64,000 bases of DNA from Candidatus Amulumruptor caecigallinarius (GCA_944321825.1 CALUMU010000010.1:1-64000), one strand, 5' to 3'. Shown: positions 26,922 to 36,124, numbered from the stretch's first letter. Notes: generated by a model not told the origin, from the sequence alone. Numbers and translations are program-made.

Positions 26922-26951
26922 TTGGATAATTGGAAAAAGTTTGTAACTTTG
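26922..26951 (+). promoter_or_regulatory. Promoter of the tRNA-Glu gene
   Basis: TTG at 26922-26924, a 19-nt spacer, and TAACTTTG at 26944-26951, about 60 nt upstream of the mature tRNA. Confidence 0.6.
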
Positions 26952-27010
26952 CAGAGCAAATGTAAGGATGTTGACCTTTGATTTTGCGACATCAATGCGA
27001 AAGTGCAAAT

Positions 27011-27083
27011 GGCGATTTAGTGTAGAGGCCTAGCACGCCGCCCTCTCACGGCGGAAACTCGGGTTCGAATCCCGAATTCGCTA
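27011..27083 (+). tRNA. tRNA-Glu (anticodon CTC)
   Basis: A cloverleaf can be drawn: D stem GTGT/GCAC, anticodon stem CCGCC/GGCGG with loop CTCTCAC (anticodon CTC), T stem TCGGG/CCCGA around TTCGAAT. The acceptor GGCGATT pairs with ATTCGCT with one mismatch and a terminal G-T. CCA is not encoded. Confidence 0.88.
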
Positions 27084-27088
27084 CATCG

Positions 27089-27120
27089 GCTGCCCTGATG
27101 GATTCCATCAGGGCAGTTTC
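27089..27120 (+). terminator. Terminator of tRNA-Glu
   Basis: CTGCCCTGATGGA pairs with TCCATCAGGGCAG, followed by TTTC. It starts six bases after the tRNA. Confidence 0.75.
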
Positions 27121-27429
27121 GTGTATATATCATCTCTGCTGCCCCCCCTTGTTACGGGTCAGTAGAAAATCCTAAAGTGATACAAATAAAGCCTCGATGT
27201 ATGAGGCTTGCGCAAATGCCTTTCGGCGATAAATGGAAAGGTTAAACCGACAAACGGAAAGAAAATGAAGGTGACACTAATTTTCAAAGTTTGGCGTTTT
27301 AAAAATACTCGCTATCACGGTGAAGTTATTCTAAACGCTGAAAGGTTGCTAAAGCATCAAAGAGGGCAAACGCCCCGCCTTTCATCGGTTTAACAGCGCA
27401 AAGATACTACAAACTTTGCAAAGATGCAA
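27121..27429. other. Intergenic stretch, no supported gene
   Basis: A C8 run (near 27144), a small GCCTC/GAGGC hairpin (27192-27209) and an open 61-codon frame without homology or a ribosome binding site are present. The frame is lysine-rich and compositionally like its surroundings, so I do not call it. Confidence 0.4.
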
Positions 27430-27475
27430 AAAGAAGCCCGGCGTTGCATCTGTCGCAGACTTAGGCCGGGCAATA
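27430..27475 (-). terminator. Terminator of the DUF169 gene
   Basis: On the minus strand GCCCGGC pairs with GCCGGGC around a nested TCTG/CAGA hairpin and is followed by TTCTTTTTGC. It lies just after the stop at 27489. Confidence 0.7.
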
Positions 27476-27488
27476 TTCGGTAGTTTTG

Positions 27489-28199
27489 TCAGATTTCGTG
27501 GTTGATGCGTTTCTTGACTGCTGAGAAGGCTTTTCTGAATAGGGCGGAGTCGTCAATGGTCTGCATCATCTTCCGAAAACGGTGTGCCGGTATCGTGAAC
27601 GTTAGTTCGTCGGGAGGGACAAGCGGGCGGGCTGACGGGTCAAGCAGTCCGATGAAGCAGCTGCGTCCCTGCTTCCTGTTTTCGATCGTGGCAAATGTCA
27701 CGATGCTGCAACACCCCGATGCAAACCGTATTGACACGGCATCATCGGCATCGTTGTCATAGAAAGCCCAAGAGCACAGGCCGGAAAGGATGTCGGGGGT
27801 TGCGAAAAAGAGTATCCCTTCCGAATCGTCAAGGGCTGACATTTTGTCTATGCGGACAAAATTAAGATACGGCTTTTCGGTAAGCTGTATGTCGAGATTG
27901 CGGATGTACTGCTTCACCTGTTCAGGTGTCTGTTTGTAATGCTCTGTCTCGGACACGAATGTCGGTATTCTGTCCTGCATAGGGGCAAATGCCGTGTAGA
28001 GGCTTCCGCCACCGCACATGATGTTGTCCGCACTAAGCGTGAGAGGGTCTCCGTCGCATACTCTCCGTATCGCTCCTACCATGCAGCGCGGTATTTTCTT
28101 TACCTCGGCCGCCGGTGCATGGCTATAGCCGAACGCGATAGGAAGCGGAGCGGCCTTGCCGAATGCTTCGATATATTTTTGCAGAAACGTCTGTATCAT
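27489..28199 (-). CDS. DUF169 family protein
   Basis: 236 aa, cytoplasmic, no signal or membrane segment. It shows the DUF169/COG2043 layout: an N-terminal PLPIAFGYS, a central LSADNIMCGGGSLYTAF with a conserved cysteine-glycine cluster, and a SGCCSIVTF segment near 160. Function of the family is unknown; a cofactor or metal role has been suggested from the cysteines, but nothing here tests it. Monocistronic, with its own terminator. Confidence 0.75.
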   Translation of the reverse strand: MIQTFLQKYIEAFGKAAPLPIAFGYSHAPAAEVKKIPRCMVGAIRRVCDGDPLTLSADNIMCGGGSLYTAFAPMQDRIPTFVSETEHYKQTPEQVKQYIRNLDIQLTEKPYLNFVRIDKMSALDDSEGILFFATPDILSGLCSWAFYDNDADDAVSIRFASGCCSIVTFATIENRKQGRSCFIGLLDPSARPLVPPDELTFTIPAHRFRKMMQTIDDSALFRKAFSAVKKRINHEI

Positions 28200-28381
28200 G
28201 GCTATGAATATTTAAGGTTTACAAAGTTAGTGAAAAAACAAACCAATAGTGCACGTATTCTCAGTCCGGCAGTAGATTGCATATTGGATGCCGGATGATG
28301 GCTGCTTTTCATGGAGTTGTGGTCAGCATGTTTGTAGTACCACATCTTGCCGTTACAGCATCGAGGATGGCGGATATGAAA

Positions 28382-28411
28382 CAAGCAGTTAGTGTGGGAC
28401 TAACTGCTTGA
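28382..28411 (-). terminator. Terminator of the tRNA-Met/Ile2 gene
   Basis: CAAGCAGTTAGT (28382-28393) pairs with ACTAACTGCTTG (28399-28410). It lies about ten bases past the tRNA 3' end on the minus strand, with TTTC following. Confidence 0.65.
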
Positions 28412-28420
28412 TTTTGAGAG

Positions 28421-28494
28421 TGGTCCCACTTGGGCTTGAACCAAGGACTCCCTGATTATGAGTCAGGTGCTCTGACCAACTGAGCTATAGGACC
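28421..28494 (-). tRNA. tRNA with CAT anticodon (elongator Met or lysidine Ile2)
   Basis: Acceptor GGTCCTA pairs with TGGGACC, the anticodon arm is CCTGA-CTCATAA-TCAGG, and the T arm is CTTGG-TTCAAGC-CCAAG. The anticodon is CAT. Elongator methionine and TilS-modified isoleucine tRNAs share this anticodon and cannot be separated with certainty by eye. It is not an initiator, since it lacks three G-C pairs in the anticodon stem. Confidence 0.88.
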
Positions 28495-28675
28495 TTGCCG
28501 TAAAGGCAGTACAAAATTACAAAAATATTTTTAATTACAAAAGGTGTTGAGTAAATTTGCGGTGTACCCTTTCGGGGATTTTTGCCCTGACGGTTGTCTA
28601 TAGCTTGCTAATCAGCTGGTTGCAACGCATGTAATTTAGAAACATTTTTACTTAATTTGCTCAATAATTTAATCT

Positions 28676-30010
28676 ATGCTTATGAAAAACGTCGTTTACG
28701 CTTGTCTGCCGCTGTTTTTATGCTTGTCGGGTACACTTGGGGCATCCGGCGAGACATCATATCCTGACTTTGCTCTCGGCGCGGATATCTCGTGGTACAC
28801 GCAGATGGAGGCTGAGGGTGTCGCCGTCTATGATGCCGACGGGAATCAGACTTCAGTGCCGGCTCTGACGCGTGATTACGGTATGGATGCCATAAGGCTG
28901 AGGGTGTTTGTCGACCCGCAGTATGCTTACTGTCTCGGCTCCCCACAGGTGTGGTGTGACAAGGCAGATCTTTTGGTCAAGGCCCGTGCCGCCCGTGACA
29001 ACGGTCAGCGTGTGATGGTGGATTTCCATTTTTCGGACAACTGGTGCCATCCCGGCCAGCAATGGACTCCCTCGGCATGGACAGATACGTCGACCGACGG
29101 TCTGGCTGAGGCTGCTGCGGCGCATGTGACTGATGTGCTCAGCGCTTGCCGGGAGGAAAACATAAATGTTGCATGGGTGCAGATAGGTAATGAAGCCGGT
29201 GGCGGATTCCTGCTTCAAAGCCCTGACGGCACGGATGTAACGAATTACGGTGTCATCGACAATGACGGCGCAGACGGCTTTATCGCTATCTTTAACGCTG
29301 CAGCCAAGGCGGTCAAAGAAATATATCCACAGGCAAAGCGTGTTTTCATGACAGCCCACGGGGCGGAATGGGAAACGCTTGACTGGAGTCTCGGAATGGT
29401 GGATAGCCGGCTCGACTATGACCTGTTCGGGGTGTCGGTATACCCCCAGCCACAGGAAGGGGCGGACAAGGACAACACTACTATGTGGCGCACCCGCGCC
29501 GAGGCTTGCGTGGAGGCTGTCAAGAATGTCTATCAGAAATACGGCAAGCGGACTCTGATATGCGAAACCGGGATGAACAGCTACTATACATCGGCAATCC
29601 CTTGGGGCATAGAAAGTAATTCTGCCAAGTGCAATGAGGACCAGCGGGAATTTATGGAATATTTCGTTCCGGCACTCAAAGCTACGGGCGTATGCGACGG
29701 TGTCATGTGGTGGGAACCCGAGATATATAATTGGAAGTACCAGGCATGGAGTCCCGTCAACCCCGATTGGACTATGCAGCAGGGTGCTATGACTTATCAA
29801 TGGCGACCCGGAGCGGTGTGGGATTATATAAAATCCATATCTGACTTCCACCCTGTGCTGTCGGCCGACGATGTGGCGGATGACGCTTCCGACAGCACAC
29901 CTATATATTATAACCTCACAGGCGAAACGGTCAGCTCTGACAAACTCACTCCCGGAATATACATCAAACGGCAGGGCAGAATTACAGAAAAGATATGCAT
30001 ATCGCATTGA
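28676..30010 (+). CDS. Secreted GH53 endo-beta-1,4-galactanase
   Basis: 444 aa. A signal peptide (residues 1-23) precedes a TIM barrel with GADISWYTQMEAEG, RLRVFVDP and VDFHFSDNWCHPGQQ, which are all GH53 signatures. Acid/base Glu173 lies in QIGNEAGGG and nucleophile Glu297 in ICETG. Known activity is cleavage of beta-1,4-galactan side chains of pectin (arabinogalactan I). The last 35 residues (YYNLTGETV to GIYIKRQGRITEKICI) form a short beta tail frequent in Bacteroidales secreted enzymes. It stands alone with its own terminator; no SusCD pair is adjacent. Confidence 0.92.
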   Translation: MLMKNVVYACLPLFLCLSGTLGASGETSYPDFALGADISWYTQMEAEGVAVYDADGNQTSVPALTRDYGMDAIRLRVFVDPQYAYCLGSPQVWCDKADLLVKARAARDNGQRVMVDFHFSDNWCHPGQQWTPSAWTDTSTDGLAEAAAAHVTDVLSACREENINVAWVQIGNEAGGGFLLQSPDGTDVTNYGVIDNDGADGFIAIFNAAAKAVKEIYPQAKRVFMTAHGAEWETLDWSLGMVDSRLDYDLFGVSVYPQPQEGADKDNTTMWRTRAEACVEAVKNVYQKYGKRTLICETGMNSYYTSAIPWGIESNSAKCNEDQREFMEYFVPALKATGVCDGVMWWEPEIYNWKYQAWSPVNPDWTMQQGAMTYQWRPGAVWDYIKSISDFHPVLSADDVADDASDSTPIYYNLTGETVSSDKLTPGIYIKRQGRITEKICISH

Positions 30011-30037
30011 TATTTTTGGAACGCTATGATAAAAGCC

Positions 30038-30087
30038 AGCCGCCCACTGGACTGTCAAAAGACTTCCAGCGGGCGGCTTCATTTTTC
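30038..30087. terminator. Terminator between GH53 and the convergent exporter operon
   Basis: AGCCGCCCACTGGA pairs with TCCAGCGGGCGGCT with a small bulge; TTCATTTTT follows on the plus strand. It can serve both convergent units. Confidence 0.75.
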
Positions 30088-30104
30088 TGTAATATTATTG
30101 TCGA

Positions 30105-30497
30105 TTACCTGAGTCTAACGTATCGGTCGTAAAGGTCGCCATTTGTAGTGACCTCGGCGTGTCGCTGTTCCATTGCCGCTATGCGTATCGAGTCGGCTGC
30201 TGGTGATACTGTAAAGGATGAGCCGGTCTGCTGCACGTTCGTTGTGGAGTGATCCTGCGCTGTGAAGTGGGATATCAAAGGCTGGCCACTCTTGTATGGA
30301 GATGGTACGAAGCACATGGCGCCGATGATTAGACCTATGACGAGGAGCAGTATGGTCGCGCTCCACCATTTAACCGCCTTGGGTGTCATCCAGAGGTAGT
30401 CGTAAAAATCGTTTGTACGCTCTATTATGTCATGCCACGAGTCGGTGCGGCTTATTCTCAAGTCGTTCTCGTTGTTATTGTTGCTGCTGTTGTTCAT
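30105..30497 (-). CDS. Small single-pass membrane protein coupled to the C39 exporter
   Basis: 130 aa. An asparagine-rich start is followed by a soluble SWHDIIERTNDFYDYLWMTP segment, one transmembrane helix (about 44-66) and an extracytoplasmic tail of about 60 residues. The ATG overlaps the exporter stop by 4 bp. The layout, a short cytoplasmic helix then one membrane span, recalls the N-terminus of HlyD-type membrane-fusion proteins, but the coiled-coil and barrel regions are missing. It may be a truncated adaptor or an accessory subunit. No family is recognised. Confidence 0.6.
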   Translation of the reverse strand: MNNSSNNNNENDLRISRTDSWHDIIERTNDFYDYLWMTPKAVKWWSATILLLVIGLIIGAMCFVPSPYKSGQPLISHFTAQDHSTTNVQQTGSSFTVSPAADSIRIAAMEQRHAEVTTNGDLYDRYVRLR

Positions 30498-32728
30498 GAA
30501 CCGAGTTCGAGTTGGTTTTTAATCAGGTTGTAGTAATGCCCTTTGGCCTGGGTGAGGCTTTCGTGGTTGCCGCGCTCCACGATGCGTCCGTGGTCGAGGA
30601 CCACTATCTGGTCGGCATCGCGCACGGTGGAGAGGCGGTGTGCTACGACCACTACCGTGCGTCCACGGTAGAAATCCTTGAGGTTGTCCACGATGGCGCG
30701 TTCGTTGGCAGCGTCGAGGGAGTTGGTGGCTTCGTCGAGTATGATGAGCTCGGGATTCTTGTAGATGGCGCGGGCTATGAGTATACGTTGCTTCTGTCCG
30801 AGGCTCAGCCCGACGCCGTCACGCCCGATGCGGGTGTCGTAGCGGCGTGGCAGCTCCATTATGAAGTCGTGGATGCAGGCGGCTTTGGCTGCGAACTGCA
30901 GTCGGTCGAAGTCTATCTCCTTGTCCTCGGCGGCGATGTTGCGCGCTATCGATTCGGAGAATATGACACCGTCCTGCATGACCACGCCGCATTTGCTGCG
31001 CCACTCCTTTGGACGGTATTTGCGCAGATCCGTGCCGCCGAGCGTCAGGCTTCCCTCGAAGTCGTTGAAGTAGTTGAGCATGAGCTTGATGAGTGTGGAC
31101 TTGCCGCTGCCCGATGCTCCCACTATCGCCGTCACCTTGCCTTGGGGGATGTGGAGCGATATGTCGGAGAGGGTATCGGTGCGCGAGTGGGGATCATACT
31201 TGAATGTCAGGTGTTCGAAGCGGATGTTGCGGTCGGGAATTTCGAGTTCATAAGGTCGCTGTATGGGGAATGATATCGTATCTTTGCTTTCGTCTTTGGC
31301 GTTGCGCACCTCGTCTATACGCTCCAATGATAGCTGGACATCCTGCAACGCAAGGATGAAGTTCATAAGCTGGTCCACGGGGCTGTTGAGCTGCCCGATG
31401 ATATACTGCACGGCCAGCATCGCTCCGAGCGACATGTCGCCGGCGATTACCGACGTGGCGGCGAGGACGGTGATGACGATGTTCTTCAGTTCGTTGATGA
31501 AGATTCCGCCGGCCTCCTGTATCTGACGCAGCTTGAGCGCCCGCATCTGCACCGCCATCAGGTCGGCCTGCGTGTCCTCCCACTCCGTACTGCGGCGCAC
31601 TTCGCACCCTTGCAGCTTTATCTCGGGCATGTTGGTGACCATCTGGTAGACGATGTTCTGGTTGCGGGCCTGCACGTCGAACAGGTCGTAGTCGAGAATC
31701 CGGCGGCGGTGCAGGAAGATGGTAAGCCATACACCGTAGAGTACGCTTCCACCCACGAACACCGCGAATATGACCCAGTTATAAAAGGCCAGCACCGCCC
31801 CGAACACCACGAAGCTCAACAGCGAGAATGTCATGCCGAGGATGTCGTTGGTAAGGAAATTCTGCACCCTCGTGTGGTCGTTGATGCGCTGGAGGAGGTC
31901 GCCAGTAAGTTTCGTGTCAAAAAAGGTCATGGGCAGCATCATCATCCTCCATAGGAAATCCCGTATCAGCGACACGTTGACCCTCATGGATATGTGGAGC
32001 AGCAGCCAGCGGCGCACGAAGTCGGTGGCTGCGCGTCCGAACACTATCATCAGCTCCCCGAGGAGTATGAGCCAGATGAGATTGATGTTTTTGAAGCGGA
32101 TGCCGTTGTCCACTATGGCCTGTGTCAGGAACGGCATAATCAGCTGCAACACGCATCCGAGAGCCAGCCCGACGATAAGGTGGCCCATGAGCACCTTATG
32201 GCGCGACAGGTATCTCTTGACGTACATAAATCCGCGTGGAGGCTTGTAGGGCTTCGGTGGGCGTGGTTTGAATCCGATGGTCTTGGTCACGGTCATCACT
32301 ATGCCGACGGCATCGTTGCCGGCGGAGGGGTCCGATGCCCAGTGTGACAGAAATTCCTCACGGGAGTAGCATACCCGCCCTTTGGCGGGATCGGAGATGT
32401 GGAAGCGGGTGCCGTTTTTGCTTATCTTGTAGAGTACTACGAAGTGGTTTTGGTCCCAGTGGAGTATCAGTGGACCGCTAAACCAGGCAATAATATTGAT
32501 GAGCTTGGTGCGCGCTACCTTGGTCTGGATGCCTAACGCTTTGGCACCGTCACAGAGAGCCTGCATCGACACTCCCTCTACGGTGGCGTGGCACACGTCA
32601 GCTACGTCCGACAGGTTATAGCTGCCGCCGTAGTGCCGCGCCACGGCTGTGAGGCAGGCGACTCCGCACTGCATGGAGTCGTGCTGCATCACTACCGGGA
32701 ATCTGCGCATGGTGGATGTCTTCTTCAT
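30494..32728 (-). CDS. Peptidase-containing ABC exporter (C39 protease, membrane and ATPase domains)
   Basis: 744 aa, the normal PCAT length. The C39 domain (about 10-140) has Gln15, Cys21 in MQCGVACL, His95 in QNHFVVLY and Asp113 in ISDPAKG, the complete catalytic set. Six membrane helices span about 180-450. The ATPase domain has Walker A GASGSGKS near 537, signature LSLGQKQ and Walker B LIILDEATNSLD. Such exporters cut double-glycine leaders and secrete the core peptide. A matching GG-leader peptide is encoded at 40348-40551, 7.6 kb upstream on the same strand. No full membrane-fusion protein is present in the island. Confidence 0.94.
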   Translation of the reverse strand: MKKTSTMRRFPVVMQHDSMQCGVACLTAVARHYGGSYNLSDVADVCHATVEGVSMQALCDGAKALGIQTKVARTKLINIIAWFSGPLILHWDQNHFVVLYKISKNGTRFHISDPAKGRVCYSREEFLSHWASDPSAGNDAVGIVMTVTKTIGFKPRPPKPYKPPRGFMYVKRYLSRHKVLMGHLIVGLALGCVLQLIMPFLTQAIVDNGIRFKNINLIWLILLGELMIVFGRAATDFVRRWLLLHISMRVNVSLIRDFLWRMMMLPMTFFDTKLTGDLLQRINDHTRVQNFLTNDILGMTFSLLSFVVFGAVLAFYNWVIFAVFVGGSVLYGVWLTIFLHRRRILDYDLFDVQARNQNIVYQMVTNMPEIKLQGCEVRRSTEWEDTQADLMAVQMRALKLRQIQEAGGIFINELKNIVITVLAATSVIAGDMSLGAMLAVQYIIGQLNSPVDQLMNFILALQDVQLSLERIDEVRNAKDESKDTISFPIQRPYELEIPDRNIRFEHLTFKYDPHSRTDTLSDISLHIPQGKVTAIVGASGSGKSTLIKLMLNYFNDFEGSLTLGGTDLRKYRPKEWRSKCGVVMQDGVIFSESIARNIAAEDKEIDFDRLQFAAKAACIHDFIMELPRRYDTRIGRDGVGLSLGQKQRILIARAIYKNPELIILDEATNSLDAANERAIVDNLKDFYRGRTVVVVAHRLSTVRDADQIVVLDHGRIVERGNHESLTQAKGHYYNLIKNQLELGS

Positions 32729-32780
32729 ATTCGGATAATCGGTTATAGGTGGAAGTCAGGTGATATGTATGTAATATGGG

Positions 32781-35117
32781 TTATTCGAAGAGGCCGGAAT
32801 CGGTGTCGGAGTTGTTGAACTTGCGCGTGATGTCTTCTTTCTTCTTGCCGGTATTGAAATTCCAGCTTACGCCTACCACCACCATAGAGCGGTTGTTGCG
32901 GATGACGGTGTGCGTTTTTTCGTGAAAGTAGCGGTTGGGGATACTTTCGGAGCGGTATTCGGCCTGGGTGCCGAGCCAGTAGCATCCGAGGCTGAGGCGC
33001 ACGTTGCGGTGCTGCCAGTAGGCTTGCAGGTTGCTGCTGAGATAGTTCTTGGCTATAGCCGTGCCGTCAAGTTCCTTGTGGGGCAGCGAGCCTTGATATG
33101 CCACTCCCCATGCCCCCTTGCGGAACGACACACCATAGTTGATGGGGCAGTACCAGAGCGAATAGGTCTGGCCGTCGGTCTCTACGCTCTGACGCTGCGC
33201 TATCGCCGACATCATGAAGCTCAGAGTGTTGGGAATTGCGTCGATGCGCATGTTGACCCCGGCGGCTACTGTCGATGACGAGTTGAGGTTGACCTCCGAT
33301 GCCACTACGTACGGGCGGCCGTCGATGACAGCCTCGTGGTATGACATCTCTATCGGTGAAAACGAATGTTGGTAAGCCACCAATGCTTTCATGTCCACAC
33401 GTGACCGGGTGAGCTGGTAGTAGAGCATAGGCGCGACGGTGGTGCCGGAGTGGAGGTGGGGGTTGCCGGCATGTATCATGCGCGGTGTCTGGAGCACGGC
33501 ATTGTCGCTGAGTTGCGATATGGTGGGTATGATGGGCGACGACTGGAACATCAGGCGCAGCGTGTGGTAGCGGGCAAAGGGATATGAAACCATCAGGCGC
33601 GGTGTGAATAGGAATTTGGTATAGGAGGCATCGTCGTTGGAGGCGTGTGCTATGTGTCCGCCGAGGCTTGCCATGAACATGATTTTCTTCCATGCGCCTG
33701 AATATTCGGCATAGATATAGTTGTCGGTGTCGTCGGAGCGGTAGCGCGTCAACTCGTAGGCTGACAGCACGTTGCGCGTGTCGGACCATGACTGCGACAC
33801 CGACGAGCGTACTCCCACGTTGAGAGTGTTGAGACCCATGCGGCGCGAGTAGCCTACTTCACCGATTACGGAGTAGCGGTTGACGCTCTGGTGCATCAGG
33901 TCGGTGTAGCTTTCGGGGGAGTCCGCCCCGGCATCGAGCGAGTTGTTGGTGTTCTGGGAGCTGTGGAAGTATGTCCCCACCACATTGGCGGTGATTTCCG
34001 AGTTCTTGTCGAGCTGCTTGCTCAGGTATATGTCGAGCGAGGGGCTGAATGTGGAGGCATCGTTGTCGCGCCATGCGGTAGCTTCGGCGGTGGCATCGTT
34101 CAGAAGTACAGTCTCGTCGCCGTGGTTAAACCGCTTGTTGAACGCCGGCGAGGCTGTCACTTGCAGCGTCAGGTCGTCAGGACGAGCATATGTATATTTG
34201 AGGCGAGGGGTGTGGTAGGTGTAGCCGAAGTGGTCACGCATTGTGTAGTCATAGGTGTAGGTGTCGCCCCCCAGGAAGTAGGTGTAGTTGCGGTTGCTGC
34301 GGCGGTTGTCATAGTCGCGCAGCTCTATCTGGTAGTCGGCTGAGATGCGGTGGTTGCCGCTGACATAGGTCAGGTAAGCGTTGCCGTTGACAAATCCCGT
34401 GGCGACCGCGCTTGTCACGTCAAATCCGCCGCTTGTGCCGCTGTCGAGCTGTGAGGTGATTACATTGATTACCCTCTGTGACGATGTGGCATATTTGGCA
34501 GGGGGGAGGGTGTATACGTCCACCTTGCGTATCTTGTCGGCAGGGATGGCGCGGAGGTCGTTGAGAGTGGAGTTGATGCCGTTGATGAGGATTTTGACAG
34601 GTGTGCCGTCAAGCTCTCCGAGTACGCCCGTGATGGGGTCGATGGTCAGAGTGCCTACATGCTCCATCAGGTCGGCGGAGTTGCGGGCGGCCTCGCGCTG
34701 CTCCTTGGTGAAGCGGTACACCGTCTTGTCAGCCATCACTGTGGCGCGGTCGGCTGTCACTGTTACTTCAGAGAGCTGCTTGGCCGACGGCTGCAGGGTG
34801 TAGTCGCGTGTCACGGATGCACCGGCTGAGGGCATACGCAGCCGCAGCGGCTCGCGCAGGGTCTCGTAGCCTACATATGATACCTCTATAGTGTAGCGTC
34901 CGGGCTTGAGGTTGCCTATGGAGTATGCGCCGTTGAAGTCGGTAATGCTCCGGGCTACGGCTTTGGTGGAATCGGAGGGCGTGAACAGGTCCACGTGGGC
35001 AAAGGGTACAGTCTCTCCCTCGGCGCGTATGGTGCCGGTCAGTGTTATCTGGGCTTGCAGTGCGTTGATTCCTGCCAGCAGAGCTATTGTAAGTATGGTG
35101 GTAAGTCTTGTTATCAT
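32781..35117 (-). CDS. Outer-membrane beta-barrel receptor with carboxypeptidase-regulatory domain
   Basis: 778 aa. Signal peptide (to about residue 22), CarboxypepD-regulatory-like sandwich (about 25-112), plug-like region (about 115-215, with DGTPVKILINGINSTLNDL), then a long beta-strand-rich barrel of the OMP_b-brl_3 type. It sits between a plug-only secreted protein and the C39 exporter with gaps of 36 and 52 bp, so it is probably in the same operon. TonB-box sequence is not obvious. It might release or take up a peptide at the outer membrane; the direction is inference. Confidence 0.82.
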   Translation of the reverse strand: MITRLTTILTIALLAGINALQAQITLTGTIRAEGETVPFAHVDLFTPSDSTKAVARSITDFNGAYSIGNLKPGRYTIEVSYVGYETLREPLRLRMPSAGASVTRDYTLQPSAKQLSEVTVTADRATVMADKTVYRFTKEQREAARNSADLMEHVGTLTIDPITGVLGELDGTPVKILINGINSTLNDLRAIPADKIRKVDVYTLPPAKYATSSQRVINVITSQLDSGTSGGFDVTSAVATGFVNGNAYLTYVSGNHRISADYQIELRDYDNRRSNRNYTYFLGGDTYTYDYTMRDHFGYTYHTPRLKYTYARPDDLTLQVTASPAFNKRFNHGDETVLLNDATAEATAWRDNDASTFSPSLDIYLSKQLDKNSEITANVVGTYFHSSQNTNNSLDAGADSPESYTDLMHQSVNRYSVIGEVGYSRRMGLNTLNVGVRSSVSQSWSDTRNVLSAYELTRYRSDDTDNYIYAEYSGAWKKIMFMASLGGHIAHASNDDASYTKFLFTPRLMVSYPFARYHTLRLMFQSSPIIPTISQLSDNAVLQTPRMIHAGNPHLHSGTTVAPMLYYQLTRSRVDMKALVAYQHSFSPIEMSYHEAVIDGRPYVVASEVNLNSSSTVAAGVNMRIDAIPNTLSFMMSAIAQRQSVETDGQTYSLWYCPINYGVSFRKGAWGVAYQGSLPHKELDGTAIAKNYLSSNLQAYWQHRNVRLSLGCYWLGTQAEYRSESIPNRYFHEKTHTVIRNNRSMVVVGVSWNFNTGKKKEDITRKFNNSDTDSGLFE

Positions 35118-35153
35118 CAGTAGTATAGTTAGCGTTGAGTGAGTGGAGGAGGT

Positions 35154-35885
35154 TTATTTCCCTTCTAAAGTGTAATCTATATAAGTGCGCGGTTGGAGGT
35201 TGACCGATCCCAAGGCAGGTGCCCACAGGCGAATTACGCCCTCATAGATGCTGTCGCCCTTTATGTCGAAGTAATCTATCTTGGTGATGGCATTGGCTGG
35301 TATCCGGTCGAGGAGGGCAGGTAATTGTGGCATCACGGGAGCGTCGTTGATGAGCAGCAACACTGCGCCGTCGGTTTCTGCCATGTACCAGTCCGTTCCC
35401 TCGTGGGCTATGCCCGGCACAGTGCGGAGTATCAGTTCTGCGGTGTTTGGGGCATCCTTGGCGAGTGCGTCGCCCTCATAGGTAGTCATCACAGGTGCAG
35501 TTGCGCCGGTTATTGGCTTAAGTTCTACGTCTACCGTTCGGTTACCTTCAAAGAGTCGTCCGTCGCTACAGAAAGGATTGAGTTTATTAAGCGTGAACTG
35601 CCGTGTCTCATATCCCGGAGCCGAGACGGTCATATAGTGGGGCTTTGTGTAATCATAAGGTTTCACTTCATACAGCCCCTCATAATTGGACACTGTGAAA
35701 TACTTCTGCTCGTCATGGTTGGTTGCATCGGACAGGGTGATGGTGGCGAAGGGTACAGCTACCTGTGTGGAGTCGGCTTTGGTTGTGAAAATTATGCCGT
35801 TAATCCATATTTCGGCATTTGCGCTTGTGGCGAGGCATGTCATAGCTGCGATGGCGAGAGCTGTTTTCTTGAAAGTGTTAAGCAT
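35154..35885 (-). CDS. Secreted carboxypeptidase-regulatory plus plug-like protein lacking a barrel
   Basis: 243 aa. The signal peptide ends near SANA (residue 24). A CarboxypepD-like sandwich (about 27-125) is followed by a plug-like domain (about 130-240) with TAELILRTVPGI, AVLLLINDAPVMP and IPANAITKIDYFDIKGDSIYEGVI, matching the order of TonB-receptor plugs. The protein then stops without a barrel. It is the first gene of the exporter operon and directly precedes a full barrel protein. It could be a periplasmic or surface partner of that barrel, or a decayed receptor; the clean start and end favour a deliberate short protein. Confidence 0.65.
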   Translation of the reverse strand: MLNTFKKTALAIAAMTCLATSANAEIWINGIIFTTKADSTQVAVPFATITLSDATNHDEQKYFTVSNYEGLYEVKPYDYTKPHYMTVSAPGYETRQFTLNKLNPFCSDGRLFEGNRTVDVELKPITGATAPVMTTYEGDALAKDAPNTAELILRTVPGIAHEGTDWYMAETDGAVLLLINDAPVMPQLPALLDRIPANAITKIDYFDIKGDSIYEGVIRLWAPALGSVNLQPRTYIDYTLEGK

Positions 35886-35920
35886 TGCTGTTGAGTTTTT
35901 TAGTTGAATGTTGAGTTTTT

Positions 35921-35965
35921 ATGAATCCTATGAATCCTATGAATCCTATGAATCCTATAAATCGT
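35921..35965. repeat. Tandem 9-bp repeat upstream of the exporter operon
   Basis: ATGAATCCT is repeated four times (35921-35956) followed by a variant ATAAATCGT. It lies 36-80 nt upstream of the plug-only gene start, in its leader or promoter. Confidence 0.85.
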
Positions 35966-35998
35966 ATAATTGAGTCTTGAGATAGCGTTGGCTAAGTT

Positions 35999-36072
35999 TA
36001 AAAGAAGCGTCGGGGAGTGCTATCTCTTTTGGCTGGGTTGCTTAGGTATAGCACATTCCGACGCTTCTTTTC
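35999..36072. terminator. Long hairpin terminator separating the two halves of the peptide island
   Basis: AAAAGAAGCGTCGG pairs with CCGACGCTTCTTTT, extended by TGCTAT/ATAGCA inside. A- and T-runs on both ends suit either strand. It ends the precursor/maturase unit before the exporter operon. Confidence 0.75.
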
Positions 36073-36124
36073 TGCTGATTATTATATCAGTAACGCTAAC
36101 TGAAGATTTATAACAAACTTATAA

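Noticed and set aside
27208-27393. A 61-codon lysine-rich frame between the tRNA and the DUF169 gene
   Set aside because: No ribosome binding site, no homology, no conserved motif.
28421-28494. Initiator tRNA-Met
   Set aside because: The anticodon stem CCTGA/TCAGG lacks the three consecutive G-C pairs of initiator tRNAs.
30105-30497. Full HlyD-type membrane-fusion protein for the C39 exporter
   Set aside because: Only an N-terminal helix and one membrane span are present; the 60-residue remainder cannot form the hairpin and lipoyl parts.
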